Part shown: positions 7,951 through 15,335 of the stretch, piece by piece
Numbering within the stretch: position 1 is the stretch's first letter
How the letters are laid out: every line of letters begins with the position of its first letter
Source of the DNA: an uncultured Ruminococcus sp.
GTDB taxonomy: Bacteria > Bacillota > Clostridia > Oscillospirales > Acutalibacteraceae
Assembly (NCBI GenBank): GCA_902797525.1
Contig: CADBSZ010000029.1
Span: 1-22,850, forward strand
DNA: 22,850 nt
Reading direction: 5' to 3'
Program-made: the position numbers and the translations under genes
The notes under the pieces: generated by a model
Told to the model about the DNA's origin: nothing
Databases searched by the model: none
Seen by the model: the letters and a program-made list of their open reading frames with translations, nothing else

Positions 7951-8994
7951 TTAAAAAATCGGGAATTTTACGCCGAAGCTGACAAGCAGGAAGGAAATGA
8001 CGCCGAAAACGGCGGTTACAGCGCTGAATACAGCGACAATTTTCACCTCGCTCCAGCCGCACATCTCAAAATGATGGTGGATGGGGCTCATCTTAAACAG
8101 ACGCTTGCCGTGGGTGAGCTTGAAGTAGCCGACCTGCAAAATAACCGAGAACATTTCGCAAAGATAAACAATGCCCATGGGAAGAAGGAGAATCGGCATT
8201 TTGACCGCAAACGCCAGCGCGCACACCACGCCGCCGAGGAACAGCGAGCCGGTGTCGCCCATGAACACCTTTGCAGGGTGGAAGTTCCAAACCAAAAAGC
8301 CGAGACACGCGCCTGCCACCGCCGCGCTGAACGCGGTGATGCCGAGGCAATAGAGCGCGCTGGCAATCAGCATAAACGCAACCGCCACAAAGAAGGTGAC
8401 GGAACCGTCAAGTCCGTCAACGCCGTCGGTGAGGTTCACCGCGTTGACAATGCCGACAATCAGAATTGCCGAAATGATGTAATAGAAGAAGCCGAGATCA
8501 ACCTTGCCCACAAAGGGAATGACGGTTTCGGTGCCGCAGCCTGAGAAAGCGAGCACCGCCAGATAAACCGCCGCAACCGCGAACTGAAGCACCAGCTTTT
8601 GAACGGCGGTTAAGCCGAGATTGCGCTTTTTGACAACCTTGGTGTAGTCGTCTACAAAGCCGATAATGCCGTTGGCAAGCGCAAGACCGAGACCTGCGAA
8701 GATATAAACCACTTCACTTGAAAGGTTGGCGCGAAAGGTATTGATAAATTCACTGCCCGTGAGGATGTAAACCACCGTGCTGACAATGGTGACGAAGGTG
8801 ATGGCAACAATGAACATAATGCCGCCCATGACGGGTGTTCCCTGCTTTTCCTTGTGCCAACTGGGGCCGATGTCGAGAATCGTCTGTCCGAAATTGAGCT
8901 TGTGCAAATAGGGAATCAGGAATTTTCCGACGACCGCCGAGATAATGAACGCGAGAATCGCCGCGCAAAATGTCCAAATGCCGTAAACTACCAT
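7951..8994 (-). CDS. mraY: MraY, phospho-MurNAc-pentapeptide transferase
   Basis: Integral membrane enzyme that transfers phospho-MurNAc-pentapeptide to undecaprenyl phosphate, making lipid I. The 347-residue protein has about ten helices. Active-site motifs are complete: [13 protein letters not shown] with Asp115-Asp116, [14 protein letters not shown] (184-197), [12 protein letters not shown] with Asp247, and the cytoplasmic PIHHHFE at 304-310 with the His triad. The ATG at 8994 has AAAGGAA about 7 nt upstream. It is the third enzyme gene of the PBP transcription unit, 115 nt after the PBP stop. In many Firmicutes murE or murF precede mraY and murD follows; neither is here. Confidence 0.97.
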   Translation of the reverse strand: MVVYGIWTFCAAILAFIISAVVGKFLIPYLHKLNFGQTILDIGPSWHKEKQGTPVMGGIMFIVAITFVTIVSTVVYILTGSEFINTFRANLSSEVVYIFAGLGLALANGIIGFVDDYTKVVKKRNLGLTAVQKLVLQFAVAAVYLAVLAFSGCGTETVIPFVGKVDLGFFYYIISAILIVGIVNAVNLTDGVDGLDGSVTFFVAVAFMLIASALYCLGITAFSAAVAGACLGFLVWNFHPAKVFMGDTGSLFLGGVVCALAFAVKMPILLLPMGIVYLCEMFSVILQVGYFKLTHGKRLFKMSPIHHHFEMCGWSEVKIVAVFSAVTAVFGVISFLLVSFGVKFPIF

Positions 8995-9109
8995 TTTTAT
9001 CGTTCCTTTCAGCTTGTAGTTTTGCTTTTATGTGAGAATTTCCGTGTAAGTTTTTTGGTGCTGAGAAACCGTCTGCGTCACCGACGCCCCGGCTGCCGGA
9101 ATAACCGGC

Positions 9110-11398
9110 TTAGTCGTTGAAGCCGGAGCTGGACGCTGCGGAGAAGGTGAGATTGATAACCGTGCCGGGAGCAACGCTCTCGCCCTCCTTCACATCCTGC
9201 GCAACACACTTGCCGCCCGAGCTGACGGCGCCCTTGAAGCTGACGTTCAGTCCGTACTGCGCCGCAACACTGTTTGCCTCAGCAGCGGTGTAGTCGGTGA
9301 AGCCGGGCACCATTACGGTTTCCGCCTTGCTGTCGTCGTCCGTATAGAGCACAATACTGCCGCCCGAGGACACCTTGGACGAAACGGCCGGAATCTGCTG
9401 AATAACCGTGCCGCCAAAGCCCTTGAGGTTGGCGGTAAAGCCGTCCGCCTCGACCTTGGCAACCGCTTCTTCCGCCGAAAGGCCTACATAGTCGCCCGCG
9501 GTGGTGTCGAGATATTTCAAATCCTCTTCAGAGTAGCTGGTCTTGATTTCAAGGTAAGGAAGTACCTCGGTCATGATGTTGATGAATACGGGCGAGGAAA
9601 CCTGCGAGCCGTAGTACGCGCCGCCCGAGGGGGTGTCGAAGAATACGAGCATGGCGATTTGCGGATCATCCGCCGGAGCATAGCCGCAGAAGGACGCGAT
9701 GTAGTCCTCCTCGAAAACGCTTTCCTTTTTCTGCACGCCGATTTTCTCGGAGGTACCGGTCTTACCGGCAACCTTGTAGCCCGCGACATAACCTGCCGTC
9801 GCACCTGCCGTTTCGGTGTTGTAGCCGAGGATTTCGTTCATTTTATCGGAGGTCTTTTTGGAAATGACCTGCCGCTTGACATTCTTTTCAACGTTTTTAA
9901 TAACGTTGCCCTTAGCGTCGGTGATTTTGGACACCACATAGGGCTGCAGCACATAGCCGCCGTTTGAAACCGCCGCGCAGGCGGTAATCATCTGAATCGG
10001 GGTGATACCGAAGTTCTGTCCGAATGAGGCAACCGCGAAGTCAACCGCGCCCATGTCGCCCTCTGCCCAGAACTGGTCGTCGGATTCGCCCGGGAGGTCG
10101 ATGCCGGATTTGTCCGCAAAGCCGAAGCCCTTGTAATAATCGCGGAATTTTTCCAAGCCGACCAGCTGACCGATTTGAATGAAGGCAGGGTTGCAGGAGT
10201 TGCAAATCGCCTGCACAAAGGTTTGACTGCCGTGACCGCCGAGAGCGTGGCAGTGGATTTCCTTGTCCTCAACCACCATCATGCCGCCGCAAACAAAGGT
10301 GCTGTTGTCGTCAACCTTGCCCTCCTCGAGCGCCATGGAGGCGGTGCACATTTTAAATACCGAACCGGGCATGTAGGTGTCCGCGACCGCCTTGTTACGC
10401 CACATGGCGGACAGCGCGGCGCTCTCCGCCTTTGCCTGCTCCTTTTCGGGCAGCGCGTCAATTTCCGCCTGCTCCTCGGGAGATAATGTATACGGGTCGT
10501 TGAGGTTGTATCCGGGAGATACGACCATCGCTTTAATCGCGCCGGTGTTGACGTCCATCGCGATGCACACGCCGCGGTTTAGTACGTTGTTGTCGGCAAC
10601 GCCCTGCGCCATATATTTTTCGCAGATTGCCTGAATGTTTTGGTCAATGGTGAGATAAATGTTGTCGCCGTCCTTGGACTCGATGTTCTGTTCATAAGCA
10701 AACGGCATGTCGGTGCCGCGCGCGTTTTGCGCGGTGATGATACGTCCCGGGGTGCCGGAAAGGTACTTGTCGTACTGCACCTCAATGCCTTCCAGTCCCT
10801 GTTCGTCCGCACCGGCGAAGCCGATAACGCAGGAAGCCAAATCGTTGTGGGGATAATAGCGCTTGTAGTCGTCGAGCAGGCTGATAACGCCGTCGCAGTC
10901 ATATTCCTCGCTGAGCTTGTTGACCAGCTCAATCACCTTGTCGCGCTCGGCAACCTCGATTTTGCGCTTGACAACGGAGTAGTAGTTCTTTTGCTGCGTT
11001 TTTTCGAGCACGTTGTCGTATTCCAGTCCGAGGATTTCGGAAAGGCCGCGCGCCGCAGCCTCGCGCTGCTCGTCGCTTTTGAAGTTAATCGGCGCCATGA
11101 CCACCTGCCAAACCGAGGCGCTTTCGGCAAGGACGTTTCCGTTCGCGTCAAAAATAGTGCCGCGCTTGGCGGTGAGGGTGGTGTCGGCAAGCTGCTGACC
11201 AACCGCGCGCTCCTGCAGCTCGCTGCCCTGAACCAGCGTCAGAATGGCGAGTCTTGCCAAGGTCGCGCCGAAGCCCAGCACGAGAATAATGATAATCAAT
11301 AAGGTTGAGCGCTGCCAAAGCCGCTGATTCGGGCCTTTTTTGGCGCGTTTTTTCGGTTTTGGGACGGCTGCTTTTGCCGGTTTTTTGTTGTCGTCCAA
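9110..11398 (-). CDS. ftsI: Class B penicillin-binding protein (FtsI/SpoVD type) with two PASTA domains
   Basis: Septal transpeptidase that crosslinks glycan strands, partner of FtsW. The 762-residue product has a basic cytoplasmic tail (1-30), one membrane helix (about 31-55) and a PBP dimerisation domain including AKRGTIFDANGNVLA (77-91). The transpeptidase domain has SVFK (Ser346-Lys349), SCN (401-403) and KTGTS (546-550). Two PASTA domains follow, at about 634-688 (VGLSAEEAVAKVEADGF) and 694-752 (VPGFTDYTAAEANSVA). The start is TTG at 11398, with AAGGAGAGG 5 nt upstream; there is no nearby ATG. The gene has its own strong promoter. PASTA copies occur in both SpoVD and PBP2B, so the choice between vegetative and sporulation role is open; context favours division. 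Confidence 0.95.
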   Translation of the reverse strand: MDDNKKPAKAAVPKPKKRAKKGPNQRLWQRSTLLIIIILVLGFGATLARLAILTLVQGSELQERAVGQQLADTTLTAKRGTIFDANGNVLAESASVWQVVMAPINFKSDEQREAAARGLSEILGLEYDNVLEKTQQKNYYSVVKRKIEVAERDKVIELVNKLSEEYDCDGVISLLDDYKRYYPHNDLASCVIGFAGADEQGLEGIEVQYDKYLSGTPGRIITAQNARGTDMPFAYEQNIESKDGDNIYLTIDQNIQAICEKYMAQGVADNNVLNRGVCIAMDVNTGAIKAMVVSPGYNLNDPYTLSPEEQAEIDALPEKEQAKAESAALSAMWRNKAVADTYMPGSVFKMCTASMALEEGKVDDNSTFVCGGMMVVEDKEIHCHALGGHGSQTFVQAICNSCNPAFIQIGQLVGLEKFRDYYKGFGFADKSGIDLPGESDDQFWAEGDMGAVDFAVASFGQNFGITPIQMITACAAVSNGGYVLQPYVVSKITDAKGNVIKNVEKNVKRQVISKKTSDKMNEILGYNTETAGATAGYVAGYKVAGKTGTSEKIGVQKKESVFEEDYIASFCGYAPADDPQIAMLVFFDTPSGGAYYGSQVSSPVFINIMTEVLPYLEIKTSYSEEDLKYLDTTAGDYVGLSAEEAVAKVEADGFTANLKGFGGTVIQQIPAVSSKVSSGGSIVLYTDDDSKAETVMVPGFTDYTAAEANSVAAQYGLNVSFKGAVSSGGKCVAQDVKEGESVAPGTVINLTFSAASSSGFND

Positions 11399-11464
11399 AC
11401 AAACCTCTCCTTCCCGAGGTGATGAAATGATATTGTAATGAAAGTAGTGTCCGTTAACCTTTTT

Positions 11465-11493
11465 ATTATAGCAGATTTTTCCGCAATTTTCAA
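11465..11493 (-). promoter_or_regulatory. SigA-type promoter of the PBP-mraY-ftsW-murG unit
   Basis: Minus-strand TTGAAA (11488-11493), a 17-nt spacer, then a perfect TATAAT (11465-11470). The leader to the PBP TTG start is about 60 nt. The -35 lies within an interrupted palindrome CCGCAA-N12-TTGCGG (11481-11504), a candidate operator. Confidence 0.8.
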
Positions 11494-11577
11494 TTGTTTT
11501 GCGGAGAAAATGCAGGATAGAAACCTTCGGTCTGCTTCGCTGACAGCCGCCTTTTCAAAGAAGCTGTCCTGTAAGCG

Positions 11578-11607
11578 AAAAAAGAGTCAAGACGCAGTCT
11601 TAACTCT
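11578..11607 (-). terminator. Intrinsic terminator after ftsL
   Basis: On the minus strand AGAGTTAAGAC and GTCTTGACTCT form an 11-bp stem (one G-U pair) with loop TGC. A run of T residues follows directly (11578-11582). It lies 38 nt after the ftsL stop and before the PBP promoter, so it should end mraZ-rsmH-ftsL transcripts at least partly. Confidence 0.8.
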
Positions 11608-11644
11608 CATTCTTTTATACATATTTATTTCGGCTTGATGAAGG

Positions 11645-12193
11645 TTATGACCAGAGATTGGATAAAGATTCAAAAAACTGCGTGAAAATGTTGCTGTCCT
11701 GCTGTGCGGATACCTCCGCTTTGTCGCCGCTTTCAAGAGCAACAAATTCCTTTTGCGCGTTTGACGCCTTGGTCATACCGAGAACCTCTGTGGCGTATTT
11801 TTCAATTTCCGCATTTGAGAGGCTGGCTTCAACCTTCATTTGGTTTTGTATGTAGATGCTTTCCGTGTCGGCAAGCGTTTGCTCCGCCGTAATGATTTGC
11901 TGGTTCAGTTCGGTCAGCTGAACCTGTCCGACGATGATAACGCCGATAACAAAGGTAACAACCGCTGCCGCCGCGCCGCCGATGGCGAGCTTGAAGGGAT
12001 TGTGCTTGCGGCGGCGGATTTTATCAATCTCATCCTGCGGCAGCGTAACCACCTTGTTGCGGTTATTCTGTTTTTGCTTGCTCTTTTTTTGCGGCTCTTC
12101 GTCTTTTCGACGTTTCGGCGCCGCTGTAGTATAATTGAGTTCCTCGTCAAAGAGGCTCAAATCATAAGCAGCATTTTGAGTTCTGTATGCCAT
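11645..12193 (-). CDS. ftsL: FtsL-like cell division protein
   Basis: Small bitopic divisome protein expected to pair with FtsQ and a DivIC/FtsB partner. The 182 residues comprise a basic cytoplasmic N-terminus (RRKDEEPQKKSKQKQNN), a membrane helix at about 67-95 (PFKLAIGGAAAAVVTFVIG), a heptad-type coiled-coil (QVQLTELNQQIITAEQTLADTE) and the family-typical IEKYATEVLGMTKA, which resembles the VExxARExLGM ending of FtsL/DivIC proteins. The start at 12193 is preferred because AAGGTG sits 6-7 nt upstream; an in-frame ATG at 12217 has no ribosome binding site. FtsL proteins are poorly conserved, so the call rests on topology and place between rsmH and the PBP. Confidence 0.85.
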   Translation of the reverse strand: MAYRTQNAAYDLSLFDEELNYTTAAPKRRKDEEPQKKSKQKQNNRNKVVTLPQDEIDKIRRRKHNPFKLAIGGAAAAVVTFVIGVIIVGQVQLTELNQQIITAEQTLADTESIYIQNQMKVEASLSNAEIEKYATEVLGMTKASNAQKEFVALESGDKAEVSAQQDSNIFTQFFESLSNLWS

Positions 12194-12475
12194 GCTACGC
12201 ACCTTGTGCCTTTCCATCTATCAAAAAATCTTCATAAAACACACTTTGGGGACTTTATATTTCTATAAAGCAAAAAAAGTTTCAAATTTTTAACAATTTG
12301 ATATCCACGGGAACGTCGATTTCTATCGGATTTCACGAGGATTTTGACAATTTATCGAATATTTAGGGGTTACAATCATTTAAAACACTATCGCTAGTGG
12401 CTGTAACATTCTTTACAACTTTGTTATAATTTTACTACAAATCCCGTCTTTTGTCCATAGCTGAAAGGAAAAAAT
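12194..12475. other. AT-rich 282-nt gap between rsmH and ftsL
   Basis: No ORF of note and no convincing minus-strand promoter. It holds an all-AT palindrome touching the rsmH stop (about 12470-12485), a short dyad CACTA-TCGC-TAGTG (12387-12400) and homopolymer T stretches on the minus strand. It probably acts only as a long ftsL leader, or hides a non-canonical promoter. Confidence 0.4.
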
Positions 12476-13399
12476 TTAAATTTTTTCGCAAATTCTCAAC
12501 TTTGCACTTCTCGCTCGGGGGTTTTGGGCTAATTCTGTTTCATTTGCACAAACAGGCTTTTTATTGACTAATCTTGCTTTTGGCTTGTTTCCGCACACGC
12601 AAACGGGGAAATCCTTGGGACAGGTGCAGCCCTGACACCAAGACGCCATTTTTTGCTTGACAATGCGGTCTTCGAGCGAATGAAAGGTGATAACCGCCAG
12701 TCTGCCGCCCTTACCGAGCAGCGAAAACGCGCCGTCGAGCCCTTTGGAAAGCACGTTCAACTCGTCGTTGACGGCGATGCGGATTGCCTGAAAGGTTTTG
12801 CGGGCAGGGTGTCCGTCGCGGCGCACCCTTTGCGGCACATGCGACTTCACGATTTCCGCCAGTTGAAGCGTGGTAGTGATGGGTGCTTCCTCACGCGCGG
12901 CGATAATGCCCTTCGCAATTGAGGAGGCGTATTTTTCCTCGCCGTATTCGCTGATAATCCTGCGCAGCTCCTCAAACGGCAGGGTGTTGACCAGTTCCTC
13001 CGCCGTAACGCCGCTTTGGCTCATGCGCATATCAAGCGGTGCCTCCTCGTGGAAGGAAAAGCCGCGCGAGGCAGTGTCGAGCTGGTGGGAGGACACGCCG
13101 ATGTCAAGCAGCACGCCGTCTACACGGCCCACGCCGCGAAGTTGCAGCAAATCCTTCATATCGCCGAAGTTGCCTTTGACAATGATGGCGTTTTCGTTGT
13201 TTTTAAACTTTTCCGTCAGGGTGGAAATAGCGTCGGGATCTTGGTCGATAGAAATCAGCTTGCCCGTTGTCAGGCGCTTCAGAATTTCGCCGCTGTGACC
13301 TCCGCCGCCGGCTGTTCCGTCAACGTAGATGCCGTTTTCCCTGATGTTAAGGCCTTCGATGGTTTCGTTGAGAAGGACGGGAATATGCGAGAATTCCAT
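12476..13399 (-). CDS. rsmH: RsmH (MraW), 16S rRNA C1402 N4-methyltransferase
   Basis: SAM-dependent methyltransferase that N4-methylates cytidine 1402 in the ribosomal P site. The 307-residue protein is normal length. It shows HIPVLLNETIEGL at 5-17, the SAM-binding loop DGTAGGGGHSGEIL at 27-40, VDGVLLDIGVSSHQLD with SRGFSF around 93-115, and ITFHSLEDRIVKQ followed by a Cys-rich stretch CQGCTCPKDFPVCVCG and KPKARLVNKKPV at the C-terminus. The ATG at 13399 has AAGGAGGG 4 nt upstream, overlapping the end of mraZ. The mraZ-rsmH-ftsL order is the conserved head of dcw clusters. Confidence 0.97.
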   Translation of the reverse strand: MEFSHIPVLLNETIEGLNIRENGIYVDGTAGGGGHSGEILKRLTTGKLISIDQDPDAISTLTEKFKNNENAIIVKGNFGDMKDLLQLRGVGRVDGVLLDIGVSSHQLDTASRGFSFHEEAPLDMRMSQSGVTAEELVNTLPFEELRRIISEYGEEKYASSIAKGIIAAREEAPITTTLQLAEIVKSHVPQRVRRDGHPARKTFQAIRIAVNDELNVLSKGLDGAFSLLGKGGRLAVITFHSLEDRIVKQKMASWCQGCTCPKDFPVCVCGNKPKARLVNKKPVCANETELAQNPRARSAKLRICEKI

Positions 13400-13409
13400 A
13401 ACGCCCTCC

Positions 13410-13829
13410 TTAGAGCCGGAGCAAGGTCATCGCCTCGGCAATGACGTCCTTCTGAGAGCCGATAAACTGCTCAAACTGCTGCGGATTCCAGATTTCAATG
13501 CGCTTGTCCATGCCAATAACAAGCGCCTCGCCCTCGATGCCGGCGAACCGGCGCAGGGTTTGCGGCAGCATAATTCTGCCCGACGCGTTGGGCGACACCT
13601 CAACCGCCGAAGCGGAAAAGCTGTATTGCAGCGCCAGCGCCTTGTCGGCAGGCAGATCGCGTATTTTATCCGAAATAATGCTGAACTGCTCGGCGGACAT
13701 CGCCTGAATGCAGGCGTTGCCGAAGCCGCGCGCTACGTAAAAGCTCTCGCCCAGCGCTTCGCGAAACTTGGCGGGCAAAACAATTCTGCCCTTTGTGTCA
13801 ACCGAATGATTTGACATTCCCGAGAACAT
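13410..13829 (-). CDS. mraZ: Transcriptional regulator MraZ
   Basis: AbrB-like double-barrel DNA-binding protein, first gene and autoregulator of dcw clusters. The 139 residues carry two MraZ repeats. The first has DTKGRIVLPAKFR with the DXXXR signature (Asp11-Arg15). The second has NASGRIMLPQTLR (81-93), where Asn81 replaces the usual Asp. The start at 13829 has GGAGGTGG about 6 nt upstream; an in-frame ATG at 14063 would add a nonspecific, hydrophobic extension across the promoter and is rejected. Three decamer-spaced GTGTC/G elements upstream are the likely binding site. The stop lies 10 nt before rsmH. Confidence 0.96.
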   Translation of the reverse strand: MFSGMSNHSVDTKGRIVLPAKFREALGESFYVARGFGNACIQAMSAEQFSIISDKIRDLPADKALALQYSFSASAVEVSPNASGRIMLPQTLRRFAGIEGEALVIGMDKRIEIWNPQQFEQFIGSQKDVIAEAMTLLRL

Positions 13830-13883
13830 TTTGCCCACCTCCGTTTGTTTTTGATAAAAGTCGGTGCCATTTCGTTCATAAAA

Positions 13884-13908
13884 CACACAAAATGACACGA
13901 AATGACAC
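13884..13908 (-). promoter_or_regulatory. Candidate MraZ operator (three 10-bp-spaced GTGT elements)
   Basis: On the minus strand GTGTC, GTGTC and GTGTG occur at 13904-13908, 13894-13898 and 13884-13888, exactly 10 bp apart and separated by ATTTC/ATTTT. E. coli MraZ binds direct TGGGN repeats with the same one-turn spacing. The array starts about 5 nt after the predicted transcription start, a position suited to repression. Confidence 0.7.
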
Positions 13909-13919
13909 CATTTGAAACT

Positions 13920-13948
13920 ATTATATACGATAAAACCGCAAAAATCAA
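13920..13948 (-). promoter_or_regulatory. SigA-type promoter of mraZ
   Basis: Minus-strand TTGATT (13943-13948), a 17-nt spacer, then perfect TATAAT (13920-13925). The transcription start would be near 13913, giving a leader of about 85 nt that includes the MraZ-box array. Confidence 0.8.
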
Positions 13949-14031
13949 GAGGATTGTCATAAATAATTGAAAAAATTTTAAGAAATTGAAATATTTTTCC
14001 CGATTTGTAACGGTTATTTCTATACAAGAAA

Positions 14032-14070
14032 TATAAAAAGGATTGACCCGTAAACAGAGTCAATCCTTTT
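14032..14070 (-). terminator. Intrinsic terminator after the LCP gene
   Basis: AAAAGGATTGAC (14036-14047) pairs perfectly with GTCAATCCTTTT (14059-14070) around an 11-nt loop. On the minus strand the stem is closed by TTTT and followed by TAT. It lies 32 nt past the LCP stop and separates the surface module from the dcw promoter. Confidence 0.85.
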
Positions 14071-14102
14071 GTGATTGCTAATAAATTGTCTGCGAATTCT
14101 CT

Positions 14103-15335
14103 TTAAACTCTTTCGTAATAAACGCTTAAGAACTGTTCAAAGAATGCCTTTTGGTCGATGTCATAGCGCGCAAGCTCGCCGTCGTAGCTGATTTTACCGG
14201 GGATGCTCTCCATCACGGTCTCCATGCCGCCGCCGAACGCGACCTCTTTGGCAAGATAAGAAACCTTTGCCGCGTTGAGATTGGTGCAGGAATAGGGCGC
14301 GGATTCGTTAAATACGCCGACCGCGGAAGTAATATCCTTTTTAATCGACGCTGTCATGGTGGACAAAAAGCTCTTGGCGTAAACCTTTTGACGTTCCAAA
14401 CGCTTTAAGCTGGAATCGACCTGCGATTTATCTCTGTCTCTGACAAAACGCTCGGCATCCTTGCCGACAAGGTGGTAGCTTTCACCCTCAATAAAGTTGC
14501 CGATGGTTTCGGGAGACACAACATCAATACCGCCCACTGCGTCGTTGAGCGCGGCAATGCCGTTGAGGTCAAGCGCGTAGTAGGTTTTGACGGGAATGTT
14601 GTAGAAAATTCGGCGCACAGAGGATACCGTGTTGTCGCAGCTGGATTCCTTGCCGTCGCCATAAGCATACGCCATACTGATTTGCATGTTCTGCATGCCG
14701 CTGTAGTGGCCGCTGGGGGTATACAGCGCCACCTCGGCGATGGTGTCACGCGGAACCGCCATCATCGTCATTTTGCGGTTTTTGGTGTCGATGGCAATCA
14801 TGACAATGACGTCAACCTGACCGCCGGTGCCCTCTTCGTTCTCGTCCTCAAAGGTACGCTTGTCCACACCCAAAAACAGCAGGCTTGTAATATCCTTATT
14901 GTAGCGGTAGAAATTGCCGTTATAGGTGATGTAATCGCCGTCGTCCTGAACCTCGGCGGATATAACATTCGTCGGAACAACAACGTTGAGCTCAGCGTCA
15001 AGCATTTCACCCTGTCCGACATTCACCAAAATCAGTGCCGTACAGCTCAGCGCCAACACAATTGCCAACAAAACGCTGACAACGATGATGGTCACCTTTT
15101 TCCAGGTTTTCATCTTTTTTCTGCGACGGCGGCGGTGGTGATGGTGGTGATGATGGTGCTCACCGCTTGAGGAATGGTGCGAACGGCCGGTGCTTTTGGA
15201 CTTGATGAATTTGTAGTCGTTCATGTCGTCCGACACAGGTATTGTGTCTGCCTGCGCGTCCTGTTCCGCCTGTTCGCTTAAATGGATATCGTTAAAATCT
15301 GTCTGCGAATGATTCTCCTCACCGGGTTTGTTCAT
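14103..15335 (-). CDS. LytR-CpsA-Psr (LCP) family cell wall polymer ligase
   Basis: LCP enzymes move undecaprenyl-linked teichoic acid or polysaccharide onto peptidoglycan outside the membrane. The 410-residue product has an acidic cytoplasmic N-terminus, then an unusual eight-His tract (60-67) followed by five Arg and two Lys, and a membrane helix at about 81-105. The LCP domain covers about 150-325: SLLFLGVDKR, VDVIVMIAIDTKNRKMTMMAVPRDT with Arg196, and FVRDRDKSQVDSSLKRLERQ with the expected pyrophosphate-binding Arg cluster. The ATG at 15335 overlaps the sortase 3' end by 17 nt; its AAGGAG site is rather far (about 12 nt), which suggests translational coupling. The exact polymer substrate is unknown. 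Confidence 0.92.
   Translation of the reverse strand: MNKPGEENHSQTDFNDIHLSEQAEQDAQADTIPVSDDMNDYKFIKSKSTGRSHHSSSGEHHHHHHHHRRRRRKKMKTWKKVTIIVVSVLLAIVLALSCTALILVNVGQGEMLDAELNVVVPTNVISAEVQDDGDYITYNGNFYRYNKDITSLLFLGVDKRTFEDENEEGTGGQVDVIVMIAIDTKNRKMTMMAVPRDTIAEVALYTPSGHYSGMQNMQISMAYAYGDGKESSCDNTVSSVRRIFYNIPVKTYYALDLNGIAALNDAVGGIDVVSPETIGNFIEGESYHLVGKDAERFVRDRDKSQVDSSLKRLERQKVYAKSFLSTMTASIKKDITSAVGVFNESAPYSCTNLNAAKVSYLAKEVAFGGGMETVMESIPGKISYDGELARYDIDQKAFFEQFLSVYYERV

Noticed and set aside
9095..9109. GCCGG-AATAA-CCGGC hairpin just after the PBP stop
   Set aside because: A 5-bp stem with no T-run on the minus strand; too weak to call a terminator.
12344..12376. Plus-strand TTGACA followed by TACAAT
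   Set aside because: The spacer is 21 nt and no plus-strand gene follows, so it is probably chance in AT-rich DNA.
12387..12400. CACTA-TCGC-TAGTG dyad between rsmH and ftsL
   Set aside because: A single short inverted repeat, without a second copy or promoter nearby; not enough for an operator call.
12401..12430. Plus-strand TATAAT with a weak CTGTAA upstream
   Set aside because: The -35 is poor and the only downstream gene is on the opposite strand; an antisense RNA cannot be supported.
13830..14063. An N-terminal extension of mraZ to an ATG at 14063
   Set aside because: It would cover the promoter, MraZ boxes and upstream terminator; MraZ proteins start at the MFxGxxxxxxDxKGR block.
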